Assembly (NCBI GenBank): GCA_902620585.1
Contig: CACNJC010000006.1
Coordinates: forward strand, 1-59,249
DNA: 59,249 nucleotides
Direction: 5' to 3'
Source of the DNA: an uncultured Pelagibacteraceae bacterium
GTDB taxonomy: Bacteria > Pseudomonadota > Alphaproteobacteria > Pelagibacterales > Pelagibacteraceae
The notes under the pieces are model-generated. The model did no database searches, was not told where the DNA came from, and worked only from the letters and a program-made list of their open reading frames with translations. The stretch's first letter is position 1, and every line of letters starts with the position of its first letter. Of this stretch, positions 1-8,137 are shown piece by piece. The position numbers and the translations under genes were made by a program.

Positions 1-40
1 AAAACATGAAAGAGATGAAAAAATTTTTGTTGAAGATTAA
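1..40 (+). CDS. 3' end of a partial plus-strand gene (unidentified)
   Basis: The frame from base 2 reads KHERDEKIFVED and then TAA at 38-40. This acidic, charged tail looks like a genuine protein C-terminus. It converges on the GST gene, and the two stop codons overlap in TTAA, an arrangement seen at other convergent pairs in this window. Too little is present to name the product, and another frame (from base 6) is also open to base 53, so this call is tentative. Confidence 0.35.
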   Translation, partial: KHERDEKIFVED

Positions 41-663
41 GCTTTTGGGATAACATCACCTTTTTGTAATAAATCATAACCTTTCTTAACTGCTTCTCTA
101 TCAGAGATTTCCTCGTACCAACGAGTTAGGTGGTTAAATTTTTTTAAACCTATATCATGCCATTCATGTCTAGCTATCCAAGGAAAAGTTGCAATATCAG
201 CAATAGTAAAATCTTTCCCAGCTAAAAATTTTGAAGTTTCAAGTCTCTCGTCTAAATCTTTATAAATTTGAGTTGCAATTTTGAAATACCTTTTTTCACC
301 AAATTCACTTTTACCAGGATTATAATGGTGAAACTGGTGATGTTGACCTAACATTGGGCCAATATAGGCCATTTGACCCATTAACCATTGATTAATTTCA
401 GATCTTTGATCATTATTATAAAACATTCCACTCTTTTCTCCTAAATACATCAAAATTGCACCTGACTCAAAAAGAGTTTTGTTAGCGTCATGATCTATAA
501 TTACAGGTATTTTTTTGAAAGGGCTTATTTTTTTAAATTCCGGTTTAAACTGTTCATTTTTGTATAAATTAATTTTTGTTACTTTATAATCAAATTTAAT
601 TTCCTCTAACATAATCGATATTTTTTTACCGTTTGGCGTATCAGCTGTTAAAAGCTCAATCAT
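37..663 (-). CDS. Glutathione S-transferase family protein (Nu-class, YfcG/YghU-like)
   Basis: A 208-residue cytosolic thiol transferase or disulfide reductase. The thioredoxin-fold N-domain begins with the TPNGKKIS motif (residues 9-16) seen in YfcG-like Nu-class GSTs. The glutathione-binding cis-proline lies in KIPVI (51-55) and the gamma-glutamyl-contacting ES pair at 66-67. An all-helical C-domain follows. The start overlaps the stop of the upstream reductase gene by four bases, so it is probably last in a proteorhodopsin-ferredoxin-FNR-GST unit. Family assignment is firm; the physiological substrate is unknown, but the neighbours suggest thiol redox work. Confidence 0.88.
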   Translation of the reverse strand: MIELLTADTPNGKKISIMLEEIKFDYKVTKINLYKNEQFKPEFKKISPFKKIPVIIDHDANKTLFESGAILMYLGEKSGMFYNNDQRSEINQWLMGQMAYIGPMLGQHHQFHHYNPGKSEFGEKRYFKIATQIYKDLDERLETSKFLAGKDFTIADIATFPWIARHEWHDIGLKKFNHLTRWYEEISDREAVKKGYDLLQKGDVIPKA

Positions 664-1673
664 TTTTTTCCAAGTCTATCTTGGATAGTTTTTGAAGAAG
701 TAGTAAACTCAAATCTATATTTTTCATTGGGTCTTGCTCTTTTAAAACATTCAACAGAGGCCAAGGCCACTTCATGAAAGCCTGACAGAATTAATTTTAA
801 TTTTCCTGGATAAGTACAAATATCACCGACGGCAAAAATACCTCTTTTATTTGTTTCAAAATTTTCAGGATTTACTTTAATAGTTTTTTTGTCCATGTTC
901 AGCCCCCATTCTGCTATAGGCCCAAGTTTCATAACAAGTCCAAAAAAACTTAATATCATATCAGTATTAATCTTTTCAGTTTTACCATCTTCATATTTTA
1001 AAGTTATTGATTTTATATCTTTATCTCCTTCGATAGAGTCTAATTGGCAAGGAGTTTTTATCGAAATTTTACCATCTTTCTCAAGTTTTTTAATTTCTGA
1101 TAAAGTATGAGGAGCGCCTCTAAATTCATTTCGTCTATGAATTAAATTAATCTTTGAAAATTTTGAAAGTTCTAAAGCCCAGTCCAAAGCTGAGTCTCCT
1201 CCTCCAAAAATTGAAATATTTTTATTTTTAAATCTGTCTTTATTTTTTACTGAGTAAAAAATGAATTTTCCCTCAAATTTTTCAGTATCTTTTAATGTCA
1301 ACTTTCTGGGTTCGAAAGAACCAACCCCACCAGCAATTATTAGATTAGGGGCGATAAACTCATTTTTATTATTCGTTTTTATAAACCAATTGTCACTTTT
1401 TTGTTGAACTTCCTCTACTCTCTCATTTAAAAAAAACTCAGTTTTGAAAGGTTTGATTTGTTCAAGTAATTTATTTGTTAACTCTTCGCCGGTACATTCG
1501 GGTATACCTGGAATATCATAAATTGGTTTGTCCGGATAGAGTTGAATACATTGTCCTCCTGCTTTATCTAAATTATCAATTACAACTGCATTAAGGCCTT
1601 TGATGCCTAATTGATGGACTGCAAATAGTCCTACAGGACCAGCTCCAATAATAATAACATCTTTTTTAGTCAT
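660..1673 (-). CDS. Ferredoxin--NADP(+) reductase, thioredoxin-reductase-like type
   Basis: A 337-residue FAD/NAD(P)H flavoenzyme with two Rossmann modules. The FAD-binding GAGPVG lies at residues 10-15, a second nucleotide-binding GGGDSA at 157-162, and the FAD-closing FAVGDI near residue 280. It lacks the CxxC redox pair of true thioredoxin reductases, which matches the YumC/TrxR-like FNR family that passes electrons between NADPH and ferredoxin. The upstream 2Fe-2S ferredoxin gene ends in a TAATG junction with this start, so the two are translationally coupled and the ferredoxin is the obvious partner. Confidence 0.9.
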   Translation of the reverse strand: MTKKDVIIIGAGPVGLFAVHQLGIKGLNAVVIDNLDKAGGQCIQLYPDKPIYDIPGIPECTGEELTNKLLEQIKPFKTEFFLNERVEEVQQKSDNWFIKTNNKNEFIAPNLIIAGGVGSFEPRKLTLKDTEKFEGKFIFYSVKNKDRFKNKNISIFGGGDSALDWALELSKFSKINLIHRRNEFRGAPHTLSEIKKLEKDGKISIKTPCQLDSIEGDKDIKSITLKYEDGKTEKINTDMILSFFGLVMKLGPIAEWGLNMDKKTIKVNPENFETNKRGIFAVGDICTYPGKLKLILSGFHEVALASVECFKRARPNEKYRFEFTTSSKTIQDRLGKK

Positions 1674-1993
1674 TAAGATTGCTTTTCAGGTGTTGTAACT
1701 TGAAGCCCGTCTAACTCATCACTGACTATCAGTTGGCAACTAAGTCTGCTATTTTTTTTTGGTTCAAATGCCATATCGATCATATCAATTTCTCCTTCCT
1801 CAGCTTTAGGAAGTTTATCTAACCATTTTTCTTCGACATAAACATGGCAAGTAGCGCAGGCCATAGATCCTCCGCAATCAGCATCTATACCGGGTATATC
1901 GTTCTGTATAGCACCTTCCATCACGGAAAGACCGTTTTCAACTTCTATTGTTTTCGAATTTCCTTGTTGATCTAAGTATGTGATTTTTGTCAT
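1673..1993 (-). CDS. 2Fe-2S ferredoxin, adrenodoxin type
   Basis: A 106-residue electron carrier. Cluster ligands are C40, C46, C49 and C86, giving C-x5-C-x2-C-x36-C, the vertebrate/proteobacterial adrenodoxin pattern. A longer open frame starts at 2041, but its extra 16 codons overlap the proteorhodopsin terminator and add a hydrophobic tail absent from this family, so the ATG at 1993 (MTKITYLD) is preferred. Its stop overlaps the start of the FNR gene (TAATG). Adrenodoxin-type ferredoxins serve P450s and Fe-S assembly; here the neighbour suggests reduction by the adjacent FNR. Confidence 0.9.
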   Translation of the reverse strand: MTKITYLDQQGNSKTIEVENGLSVMEGAIQNDIPGIDADCGGSMACATCHVYVEEKWLDKLPKAEEGEIDMIDMAFEPKKNSRLSCQLIVSDELDGLQVTTPEKQS

Positions 1994-2011
1994 CGTAATA
2001 TATATAAGTAT

Positions 2012-2056
2012 AAAAAGAAAAAGGGCAAGTATGTAAAACATACCTGCCCTTTTTTT
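2012..2056 (-). terminator. Intrinsic terminator of the proteorhodopsin gene
   Basis: A stem of GGGCA/TGCCC plus GTATGT/ACATAC (2023-2034 with 2038-2049, opposing single-base bulge a/c) closes a 3-base loop. On the minus strand it is followed by a T-rich run (complement of 2012-2022). A T run also follows on the plus strand, so it could work in both directions. It lies 23 bases after the proteorhodopsin stop and 30 bases before the ferredoxin start, so it probably makes proteorhodopsin mostly monocistronic with read-through into ferredoxin. Confidence 0.85.
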
Positions 2057-2071
2057 ATAAATTATTATCTA

Positions 2072-2842
2072 TTATCTAGAAGATAATCTTGTGTTTTGCA
2101 TTGCTGCTGCCCAGATTACAAGACCGAAAGCGATCTTATTAATAAAGTCAGCTAAGTTATAAATTATGTTCAATGCATTTGCATCTACGCCACCAGTTAG
2201 GTAACCGAATACATATCCTAAAGGATATATTGCCCAACCAATAGTTACGATTATTCTCATTGCACTGAAAGCAGTCGTCATTGCTCTGTTTCCAGTTTTA
2301 GAAGCTAAAGTACCTGCTTCACCAGAGAATATTTCAAACAAGATATAAATCCATCCCGCCATTCCGATTACGAAACCTACAAATGGTTGAATGTAACCAG
2401 CTTCACCTAAGTATCCACCGATTAACATTACTAAAGAACCAATTAATAGTTTCCAGAATATTGAGCTTGGCACTTTTCTTACAGCTGCCAAGATTAGATA
2501 GAATTCTACCATTTGAAGTGGAACAGTAATTAACCAATCAATATATCTGTATACTGTTGGTGTATCACCTGTTGTCACCCAAACTTCTCTCATATACATG
2601 TAGTGAATAAACGCAACACCAGTAACTAATCCAGCTACTGAAATTGATGTTCTCCATGATGCTGCTACAGTTCCTCTTTCAGCGAAAAAGAATACAGTAG
2701 TTGCAATCATACCCATAGATACGAGCCAAAACGATATACCAACGAAATCATCCGTTGCTAACATCGCAGTCGCTGCGTTAGCTGAGCTAGTAATACCTAA
2801 AAAGGCAACTGCCGCTAAAGCAAAAAGACTTAATTTTCTCAT
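2072..2842 (-). CDS. Proteorhodopsin, blue-absorbing light-driven proton pump
   Basis: A 256-residue seven-helix retinal protein with an N-terminal signal peptide (about residues 1-23). Helix C carries D102, T106 and E113, equivalent to D97/T101/E108 of green proteorhodopsin (proton acceptor and donor), and H80 matches H75. Q110 matches position 105, where Gln indicates blue tuning as in open-ocean forms. K236 in helix G is the retinal Schiff-base lysine. The start is preceded by a strong Shine-Dalgarno (GGGAGG) and by inverted repeats. It pumps protons across the inner membrane and is the best-known feature of this SAR11 locus. Retinal-synthesis genes are not in the window. Confidence 0.98.
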   Translation of the reverse strand: MRKLSLFALAAVAFLGITSSANAATAMLATDDFVGISFWLVSMGMIATTVFFFAERGTVAASWRTSISVAGLVTGVAFIHYMYMREVWVTTGDTPTVYRYIDWLITVPLQMVEFYLILAAVRKVPSSIFWKLLIGSLVMLIGGYLGEAGYIQPFVGFVIGMAGWIYILFEIFSGEAGTLASKTGNRAMTTAFSAMRIIVTIGWAIYPLGYVFGYLTGGVDANALNIIYNLADFINKIAFGLVIWAAAMQNTRLSSR

Positions 2843-3068
2843 GAAAACCTCCCTCGTTAGTTAGTTTTCTTTTTTAGTTTAATATTAAACTATTCAATAA
2901 ATGATTAACTCTTCATTTATGAATAAGTTGGGCGAACCTTAATAAAAATTGAAGTTACAGTGAAGCCTTTTTTTACCTAAAAAACCCCGTATTTATTGGA
3001 TTTTTTGTTTTTTTTTGGGGATATTTATGAAATAATGAGAAATAAATTAACTTTTCAAAGGTATTAAA
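2843..3068 (-). promoter_or_regulatory. Proteorhodopsin/prpE divergent region with a palindrome and a stem-loop
   Basis: This 226-base gap is the longest non-coding stretch outside RNA genes. It contains an 18-bp perfect palindrome, TAGTTTAATATTAAACTA (2875-2892). Immediately next to it is a stem-loop of ATAAATGA/TCATTTAT (2897-2904 with 2913-2920), extendable by TTC/GAA (2893-2895 with 2921-2923) around one bulged base. Both lie 33-81 bases before the proteorhodopsin start. On the prpE side an AAAGG (3057-3061) precedes the TTG start. I could not fix a -35/-10 pair with confidence; the role of the repeats (operator or 5' UTR structure) is inference. Confidence 0.5.
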
Positions 3069-4967
3069 TTGAGTCGAAAATATAAGGAAATTTACGAAAA
3101 TTCAATAAATAATAAAGAGGAATTTTGGAGAAATATCTCTGAAGATATATTTTGGTATCAAAAGCCTACTAAAATACTTAACTCTAGCAATCCTCCTTTT
3201 TACAAGTGGTTTGAAGATGGAATAACTAATACTTGTTACAATGCCTTAGACCATCATATCGATCAAGGCAGAGGAGAAAAGTTAGCAATTATCTATGATA
3301 GCCCTATAACCGGGGTTAAAAAAAAAATTTCTTATAAAGATTTAAGGGACAAGGTAGCTTTATTCGCTGGAGCTTTAAAAAAACAAGGAATTAATAAAGG
3401 CGATAGAGTAATAATTTACATGCCAATGATTCCAGAAGCAGTTATTTCAATGTTGGCTTGTGGAAGAATCGGTGCAGTACACTCTGTAGTGTTTGGTGGT
3501 TTTGCGGCTAATGAGCTCGCAAGTAGAATAGATGACTCAAAAGCAAAATTAATAATTTCTGCCTCTTGTGGTTATGAGCCTGGTCGTACTGTGCATTATA
3601 AACCATTGGTTAACAAAGCTCTTGAGCTTGCATCACATAAACCAAATAAATGTATAATTTTTCAAAGAGAGAAAAATAAAGCAGAATTAAACACAACGAT
3701 GGATATCACTTGGGAGGACGCACACAAAGGTGTTCAACCCGCAGAGTGTGAAAAGATGAATTCTAATGATTATGCTTATATTCTTTACACTTCAGGAACT
3801 ACGGGATTGCCAAAAGGAATTGTAAGAGACATTGGTGGACATATAGTTGCGCTAAAGTGGACAATGAAAAATATTTATAACATCAATCAAGATGATGTAT
3901 GGTGGTCAGCAAGCGATATTGGATGGATCGTTGGTCACTCTTATATAGTTTATGCTCCATTATTTTATGGATGTACAACTATTCTTTTCGAAGGGAAACC
4001 AGTAGGAACCCCTGATGCAGGAGTTTTTTGGAGAATAATTTCAGAACATAAAGTTAAGTCTCTATTTACAGCACCTACAGCTATTAGGGCTATCAAAAAA
4101 GAGGATCCAAATGGTGATTTTTTTAAAAAATATGATTTAAGTAAATTTGAAAAGCTTTTTCTTGCTGGAGAAAGAGCTGATCCTGATACAATTAAATGGT
4201 TTGAAAAACTTTCAGGTTCTCCCGTAATTGATCATTGGTGGCAAACTGAAACAAGCTGGGCAATTACATCTGACTGCACTGGGATTGAGTCTTTTCCTGT
4301 AAAATATGGTTCAGCATTTAAACCTGTACCAGGTTATGATTTAAAAGTATTGAACTCCGATGGTAAAGAAGTAAAGCCAGGAAAAATGGGTGATATTGTA
4401 GTAAAGCTTCCTCTTCCCCCTGGTACTTTTCCAACTCTTTGGGGAGCAGATAAAAGATACAAAGAAAATTATATGTCTACTTATCCAGGCTATTATTTAA
4501 CTTATGATGCAGGTCATATCGATGAGGATGGATATGTTTGGATAATGTCAAGAACCGATGACATAATAAATGTTGCTGGGCACAGACTTTCCACAGGTGC
4601 AATTGAAGAAGTTTTAGCAGAGCACAAGGACGTTGCTGAATGTGCTGTCCTTGGAATAGCCGATAAACTAAAAGGTCAAATACCTATTGGACTTTTAGCT
4701 TTAAAGGCAGGAGTAACTAAAGAAAAAAAAGAAATAATTTCTGAATGTGTAAAAATGGTAAGAGATAAAGTGGGGCCAGTTGCTGCTTTTAAGATTGCAA
4801 TTATTGTAAAAAGACTGCCTAAGACAAGATCAGGAAAGATATTAAGAGGTACAGTAAGAAAAATTGCTGACAATGAGCCTTATAAAATGCCTGCAACAAT
4901 TGATGATCCAGCAATTTTAGATGAAATTAAAAAAGACTTAAAAGATAATAATATTTTAAAGGATTAA
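3069..4967 (+). CDS. prpE: Propionate--CoA ligase (acyl-CoA synthetase, PrpE/ACSS3 type)
   Basis: A 632-residue AMP-forming ligase making propionyl-CoA (or acetyl-CoA) from the acid, ATP and CoA. It shows the P-loop TSGTTGLPKG, the PrpE-style segment IVRDIGGH just after it, the WWQTETSWAI adenylate-binding motif and the C-terminal LPKTRSGKILR with its acetylatable catalytic lysine. It begins at a TTG codon seven bases after AAAGG. Its length fits PrpE rather than Acs (about 650 residues). It is divergent from proteorhodopsin and converges on the cupredoxin gene with a single base between the stops. Substrate preference between propionate and acetate is not certain from sequence. Confidence 0.88.
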   Translation: MSRKYKEIYENSINNKEEFWRNISEDIFWYQKPTKILNSSNPPFYKWFEDGITNTCYNALDHHIDQGRGEKLAIIYDSPITGVKKKISYKDLRDKVALFAGALKKQGINKGDRVIIYMPMIPEAVISMLACGRIGAVHSVVFGGFAANELASRIDDSKAKLIISASCGYEPGRTVHYKPLVNKALELASHKPNKCIIFQREKNKAELNTTMDITWEDAHKGVQPAECEKMNSNDYAYILYTSGTTGLPKGIVRDIGGHIVALKWTMKNIYNINQDDVWWSASDIGWIVGHSYIVYAPLFYGCTTILFEGKPVGTPDAGVFWRIISEHKVKSLFTAPTAIRAIKKEDPNGDFFKKYDLSKFEKLFLAGERADPDTIKWFEKLSGSPVIDHWWQTETSWAITSDCTGIESFPVKYGSAFKPVPGYDLKVLNSDGKEVKPGKMGDIVVKLPLPPGTFPTLWGADKRYKENYMSTYPGYYLTYDAGHIDEDGYVWIMSRTDDIINVAGHRLSTGAIEEVLAEHKDVAECAVLGIADKLKGQIPIGLLALKAGVTKEKKEIISECVKMVRDKVGPVAAFKIAIIVKRLPKTRSGKILRGTVRKIADNEPYKMPATIDDPAILDEIKKDLKDNNILKD

Positions 4968-4968
4968 A

Positions 4969-5466
4969 TTATATACTGTTAATTTTGGCTATCATGCCAA
5001 CATCGTAGTGACCTGGAACATTACACGCAGCTTCTATATCAACAGTGTTGCTAAATTTCCAAATCAGCTCAGCGCTTTCTCCGGGTGATAGTAAAACACT
5101 GTTGGAATGAGAGTGAGCCATAGCTGGATTTTTTTTTGACATTTCCATCATCTTTTTTTTATCAATTTTATCTGCCAAAAGAATTTCGTGTTCAACCATC
5201 ATCTGCATTTCTGGTTGATGTTTTAAATGCATTTCTTTAGAAGCAATGTTAAATTCATGAACAAGTTGACCTTTATTTTCTACTACAAATTTAATAGTCT
5301 CATTTTTTTTAATCTCAAACTGCTTTGGCTGATAATAATTATCAAACATTGAAACTTTTATTACCCTATCTATGTTTTCTTCTTCACCTTTTTCACCTAT
5401 TTTTTTCATAGGTCCGGAAAAAAGAATATTGGGAATTAAAATAAAAAGTAGTATTAGTTTTTTCAT
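4969..5466 (-). CDS. Periplasmic cupredoxin (plastocyanin-like copper protein)
   Basis: A 165-residue exported protein with a signal peptide at about 1-17. Type-1 copper ligands are H70 (QLVHEF), C148, H153 and M158 in ACNVPGHYDVGM. Between the two ligand regions lies a His/Met-rich insertion (about 79-121, with several Met and His residues such as MQMM and MAHSH) that could bind extra copper. Its start overlaps the dihydroorotase stop by four bases. It may carry electrons or chaperone copper to an oxidase; the true role is unknown. Confidence 0.82.
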   Translation of the reverse strand: MKKLILLFILIPNILFSGPMKKIGEKGEEENIDRVIKVSMFDNYYQPKQFEIKKNETIKFVVENKGQLVHEFNIASKEMHLKHQPEMQMMVEHEILLADKIDKKKMMEMSKKNPAMAHSHSNSVLLSPGESAELIWKFSNTVDIEAACNVPGHYDVGMIAKINSI

Positions 5467-6782
5467 AATATAAATTCAAGAGGTTTTCCAACTTGATTAG
5501 AAATTATCTTACCATTTTCCATAACGATTGAACCATTAACAATTGTCGCAATAGGAAATCCTTTCACTTTGTAATTATTAAATGGTGTCCAACCGCACTT
5601 ACTTACAATCATTTCATCTTTAATAATTTGCTCTTTGTTCATATCTACTATTGTTAAATCAGCATCAAAATCTTCTTTGATAAAACCTTTTTCTTTAATT
5701 CCAAATATTCTACATGGATTTTCACACATTAATTTTATTAATTGTTCAAGAGTAAGCCTGTTATTGTTGACATGATCTAACATCACTGGAAATATGGTCT
5801 GAACTCCAGGCATTCCTGATGGTGAGTTAGGATATTGCTTTTGTTTATTTTCTTTTGTGTGTGGAGCATGATCAGAGCCTAGAACATCTACAATGTTATT
5901 TTTAATAGCAGTCCATAATCTATCATAGTGATCTTTTGTTCTTAAAGGAGGGTTCATTTGAGCATATGTTCCTAATTTGTCATAACAATCTGGAGCATAC
6001 ATGGTTAAGTGTTGAGGTGTAGTTTCAAAAGTTACATTCTTTTTGTGCATTGCAAGAAAATCTACCTCTTCCTTAGTTGTCACATGTAATACATGTATCT
6101 TTTTATCATATCGCTCTGCGATTTTAACCACTCTTCGAGTTGAAGACATGGCTGTTTCACTATTTCTCCAATCCGGATGGGAATGAACATTTCCTTTTTT
6201 AATAAATTTTTTTCTTGAATTAAGCATCTCTTCATCTTCTGAATGAATTGAGACTATTCTATCAGCATTTGAAATTACTTTTTCTATGTCTGCTTCCTTA
6301 TCGACTAATAAATTCCCTGTTGATGAACCTGCAAAAAGTTTTATTCCACAACACCCTTTTAAGTTTTTTAGCTGAGACAGTTGATCAATATTGTCGGGTG
6401 TTGCTCCAAAATAAAAAGCATAATTGCTGTGCATTCTATTTTTAGCTAATTGAAGTTTTTTTTCAAATTCAATTAAATTAGACGTAGGTGGATTTGTATT
6501 TGGCATTTCAAATAGAGAGGTAACTCCACCTAGCACTGCCGCTTTACTTCCACTTTCTAAATCTTCTGCATTTGTTGATCCAGGTTCACGGAAATGAACT
6601 TGTGTATCGATTATTCCAGGAAGAATTACTTTGTTCGTTGCATCAAAAACTTTTGAGCTGTTTAACTGAATTTTGCCTATCTTTTTTATTTTTTTTCCAG
6701 ATAAACCGAGGTCTGTTTTAACTAATCTACCATTAATGTAACAGGAGCCATTTTTTATGATGAGACTATAATTATCAGACAT
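5463..6782 (-). CDS. pyrC: Dihydroorotase
   Basis: A 439-residue amidohydrolase cyclising N-carbamoyl-aspartate to dihydroorotate in pyrimidine synthesis. Metal ligands and signatures are H63 and R65 in QVHFREPG, the carbamylated lysine K148 (GIKLFAGS), H180, H233 and D304 in GSDHAPHTKE. The last motif separates dihydroorotases from allantoinases and hydantoinases. It is first in a two-gene minus-strand unit with the cupredoxin and divergent from ygfZ, 36 bases away. Class I/multifunctional-type length supports catalytic dihydroorotase rather than an inactive PyrC' form, since the metal residues are present. Confidence 0.9.
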   Translation of the reverse strand: MSDNYSLIIKNGSCYINGRLVKTDLGLSGKKIKKIGKIQLNSSKVFDATNKVILPGIIDTQVHFREPGSTNAEDLESGSKAAVLGGVTSLFEMPNTNPPTSNLIEFEKKLQLAKNRMHSNYAFYFGATPDNIDQLSQLKNLKGCCGIKLFAGSSTGNLLVDKEADIEKVISNADRIVSIHSEDEEMLNSRKKFIKKGNVHSHPDWRNSETAMSSTRRVVKIAERYDKKIHVLHVTTKEEVDFLAMHKKNVTFETTPQHLTMYAPDCYDKLGTYAQMNPPLRTKDHYDRLWTAIKNNIVDVLGSDHAPHTKENKQKQYPNSPSGMPGVQTIFPVMLDHVNNNRLTLEQLIKLMCENPCRIFGIKEKGFIKEDFDADLTIVDMNKEQIIKDEMIVSKCGWTPFNNYKVKGFPIATIVNGSIVMENGKIISNQVGKPLEFIL

Positions 6783-6797
6783 ATTTTATAAAATTAC

Positions 6798-6810
6798 TAT
6801 ACTATATACT
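6798..6810 (+). promoter_or_regulatory. Candidate -10 boxes of ygfZ
   Basis: Two overlapping TATACT hexamers (6798-6803 and 6805-6810) lie 15 and 8 bases before the ygfZ ATG, which has no Shine-Dalgarno. Initiation 6-7 bases after the second would give a leaderless or nearly leaderless mRNA. No convincing -35 was found, so this rests on position and consensus only. Confidence 0.35.
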
Positions 6811-6818
6811 CTATTAAT

Positions 6819-7694
6819 ATGGAAAAAGACCAGATTATTATTTTTGAAAATAGAGGGTTATTATCTATTACTGGAGAAGACGCTAAAGAATTCCTTCAAA
6901 ATATAATTACAAACGATATTAATAAAGTTTCTGAAACTAGCTCAGTTTTTGCAGCACTGTTAAGCCCTCAAGGTAAATATCTATTTGATTTTTTTGTAAT
7001 TAAGAATGATGAAGGCTATTTACTAGATTGTAATAAGAATTCAATTAAAGAACTTGTTGAAAATTTATCTAGATATAAAATAAGATCAAAAGTAAATATA
7101 AAAGATTTGTCTTCTGACTTTGTTGTAGGAGTAATCAATTTCGAAAATTTCAAAATAATACAAAAAGAGTTGGGCAAAAAAGAAACAACCCTTAAATTTA
7201 GAGATAGTCCAATTTTTGTTGATCCTAGAGATAATGATTTAGGTGCAAGAATAATATCTCCTCTAGAAAAACTTTATTTAACAATAAAGAAACTTAATTT
7301 GAAAATTGTTGAAAATAAGTCTTATCTTGAAAAAGCTTTCCTCAAAGGAATTCCAATTGAAGGTTTAAATAACTTGCAAAATCAATTATTCGGACTTGAA
7401 ATTAATTTTGAAAAATTAAATGCAATTGATTTTAAAAAAGGTTGTTATGTTGGGCAAGAAAATACTGCTAGAATGAAATTAAAAAATAAAATCAGACGAC
7501 AATTAATGTCTATTAAAACAGAAAAAGAAGTAAAAATTGGAGATGAAATTAAATACAAAGATAGTGTAATAGGAAGAGTCTTAATTGATAAACCTTATCC
7601 CTTTGCAATTATTAAGTTATTTGACCCGGAGTTTTCTATTTTTAAAGATAAAAAATTAAAAATCTTTAGTGATAATGTAGAGATAATATCGTGA
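6819..7694 (+). CDS. ygfZ: Folate-binding Fe-S cluster repair protein YgfZ
   Basis: A 291-residue protein of the aminomethyltransferase fold (GcvT-like without the glycine-cleavage role). The diagnostic YgfZ/IBA57 signature KGCYVGQE lies at 207-214, with C209 the conserved cysteine. The family uses tetrahydrofolate and supports assembly or repair of 4Fe-4S proteins in the cytosol. It is coupled to the next gene, whose GTG start overlaps this stop (GTGA). The start has no Shine-Dalgarno and sits just behind TATACT boxes. Confidence 0.9.
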   Translation: MEKDQIIIFENRGLLSITGEDAKEFLQNIITNDINKVSETSSVFAALLSPQGKYLFDFFVIKNDEGYLLDCNKNSIKELVENLSRYKIRSKVNIKDLSSDFVVGVINFENFKIIQKELGKKETTLKFRDSPIFVDPRDNDLGARIISPLEKLYLTIKKLNLKIVENKSYLEKAFLKGIPIEGLNNLQNQLFGLEINFEKLNAIDFKKGCYVGQENTARMKLKNKIRRQLMSIKTEKEVKIGDEIKYKDSVIGRVLIDKPYPFAIIKLFDPEFSIFKDKKLKIFSDNVEIIS

Positions 7695-8134
7695 AAAATA
7701 CTAATGAAAATTTTAATTGGTCTTGTAAACACACTTGGAGTCAAAGTGCTAAAAATACTCTATGGTGTCTATTAGGTTGTTCAATAGGAGATTTTGGAAC
7801 TATTTTATTTTTTCAACTTACTAAAATACCTTTTGCTGTAATGGGAATAATGATTTTGGCAATAATCAATGGATTAATTACTAGTATTATTCTTGAAACA
7901 ATTATTCTTATGAGACAAAAATTTAAATTTTCAGAGGCTTTAAAAACTGCTTTAGGAATGAGTTTCATCTCAATGATAAGTATGGAAGTTGCAATGAATT
8001 TAGTGGATTATCTTTTAGTAGGTGATGCGAGGTTAACTTGGTGGGTAATACCTTTTATGTTAACAGCTGGGTTCTTGACTCCTTGGCCTTATAACTATTG
8101 GCGGTTAAAAAAGTTTAATGAAGCTTGTCATTAA
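7691..8134 (+). CDS. DUF4396 membrane protein
   Basis: A 147-residue protein with three to four predicted membrane helices (about 28-48, 49-73, 88-108 and 117-135). The N-terminal segment SCKHTWSQSAKNTLWCLLGCSIGDF carries His and Cys residues typical of DUF4396, a family of unknown function sometimes found near copper or heavy-metal genes. The GTG start overlaps the ygfZ stop by four bases, so translation is coupled. Family assignment is from pattern memory; no function is claimed. Confidence 0.7.
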   Translation: MKNTNENFNWSCKHTWSQSAKNTLWCLLGCSIGDFGTILFFQLTKIPFAVMGIMILAIINGLITSIILETIILMRQKFKFSEALKTALGMSFISMISMEVAMNLVDYLLVGDARLTWWVIPFMLTAGFLTPWPYNYWRLKKFNEACH

Positions 8135-8137
8135 AAT

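Noticed and set aside
1994-2041. 16-codon N-terminal extension of the ferredoxin frame
   Set aside because: It overlaps the proteorhodopsin terminator, is hydrophobic and unlike the family; MTKITYLD at 1993 is the natural start.
2983-3020. CCCC...GGGG pair before prpE as a terminator or hairpin
   Set aside because: Only four G-C pairs across a 30-base loop; flanking A and T runs do not pair in the right order.
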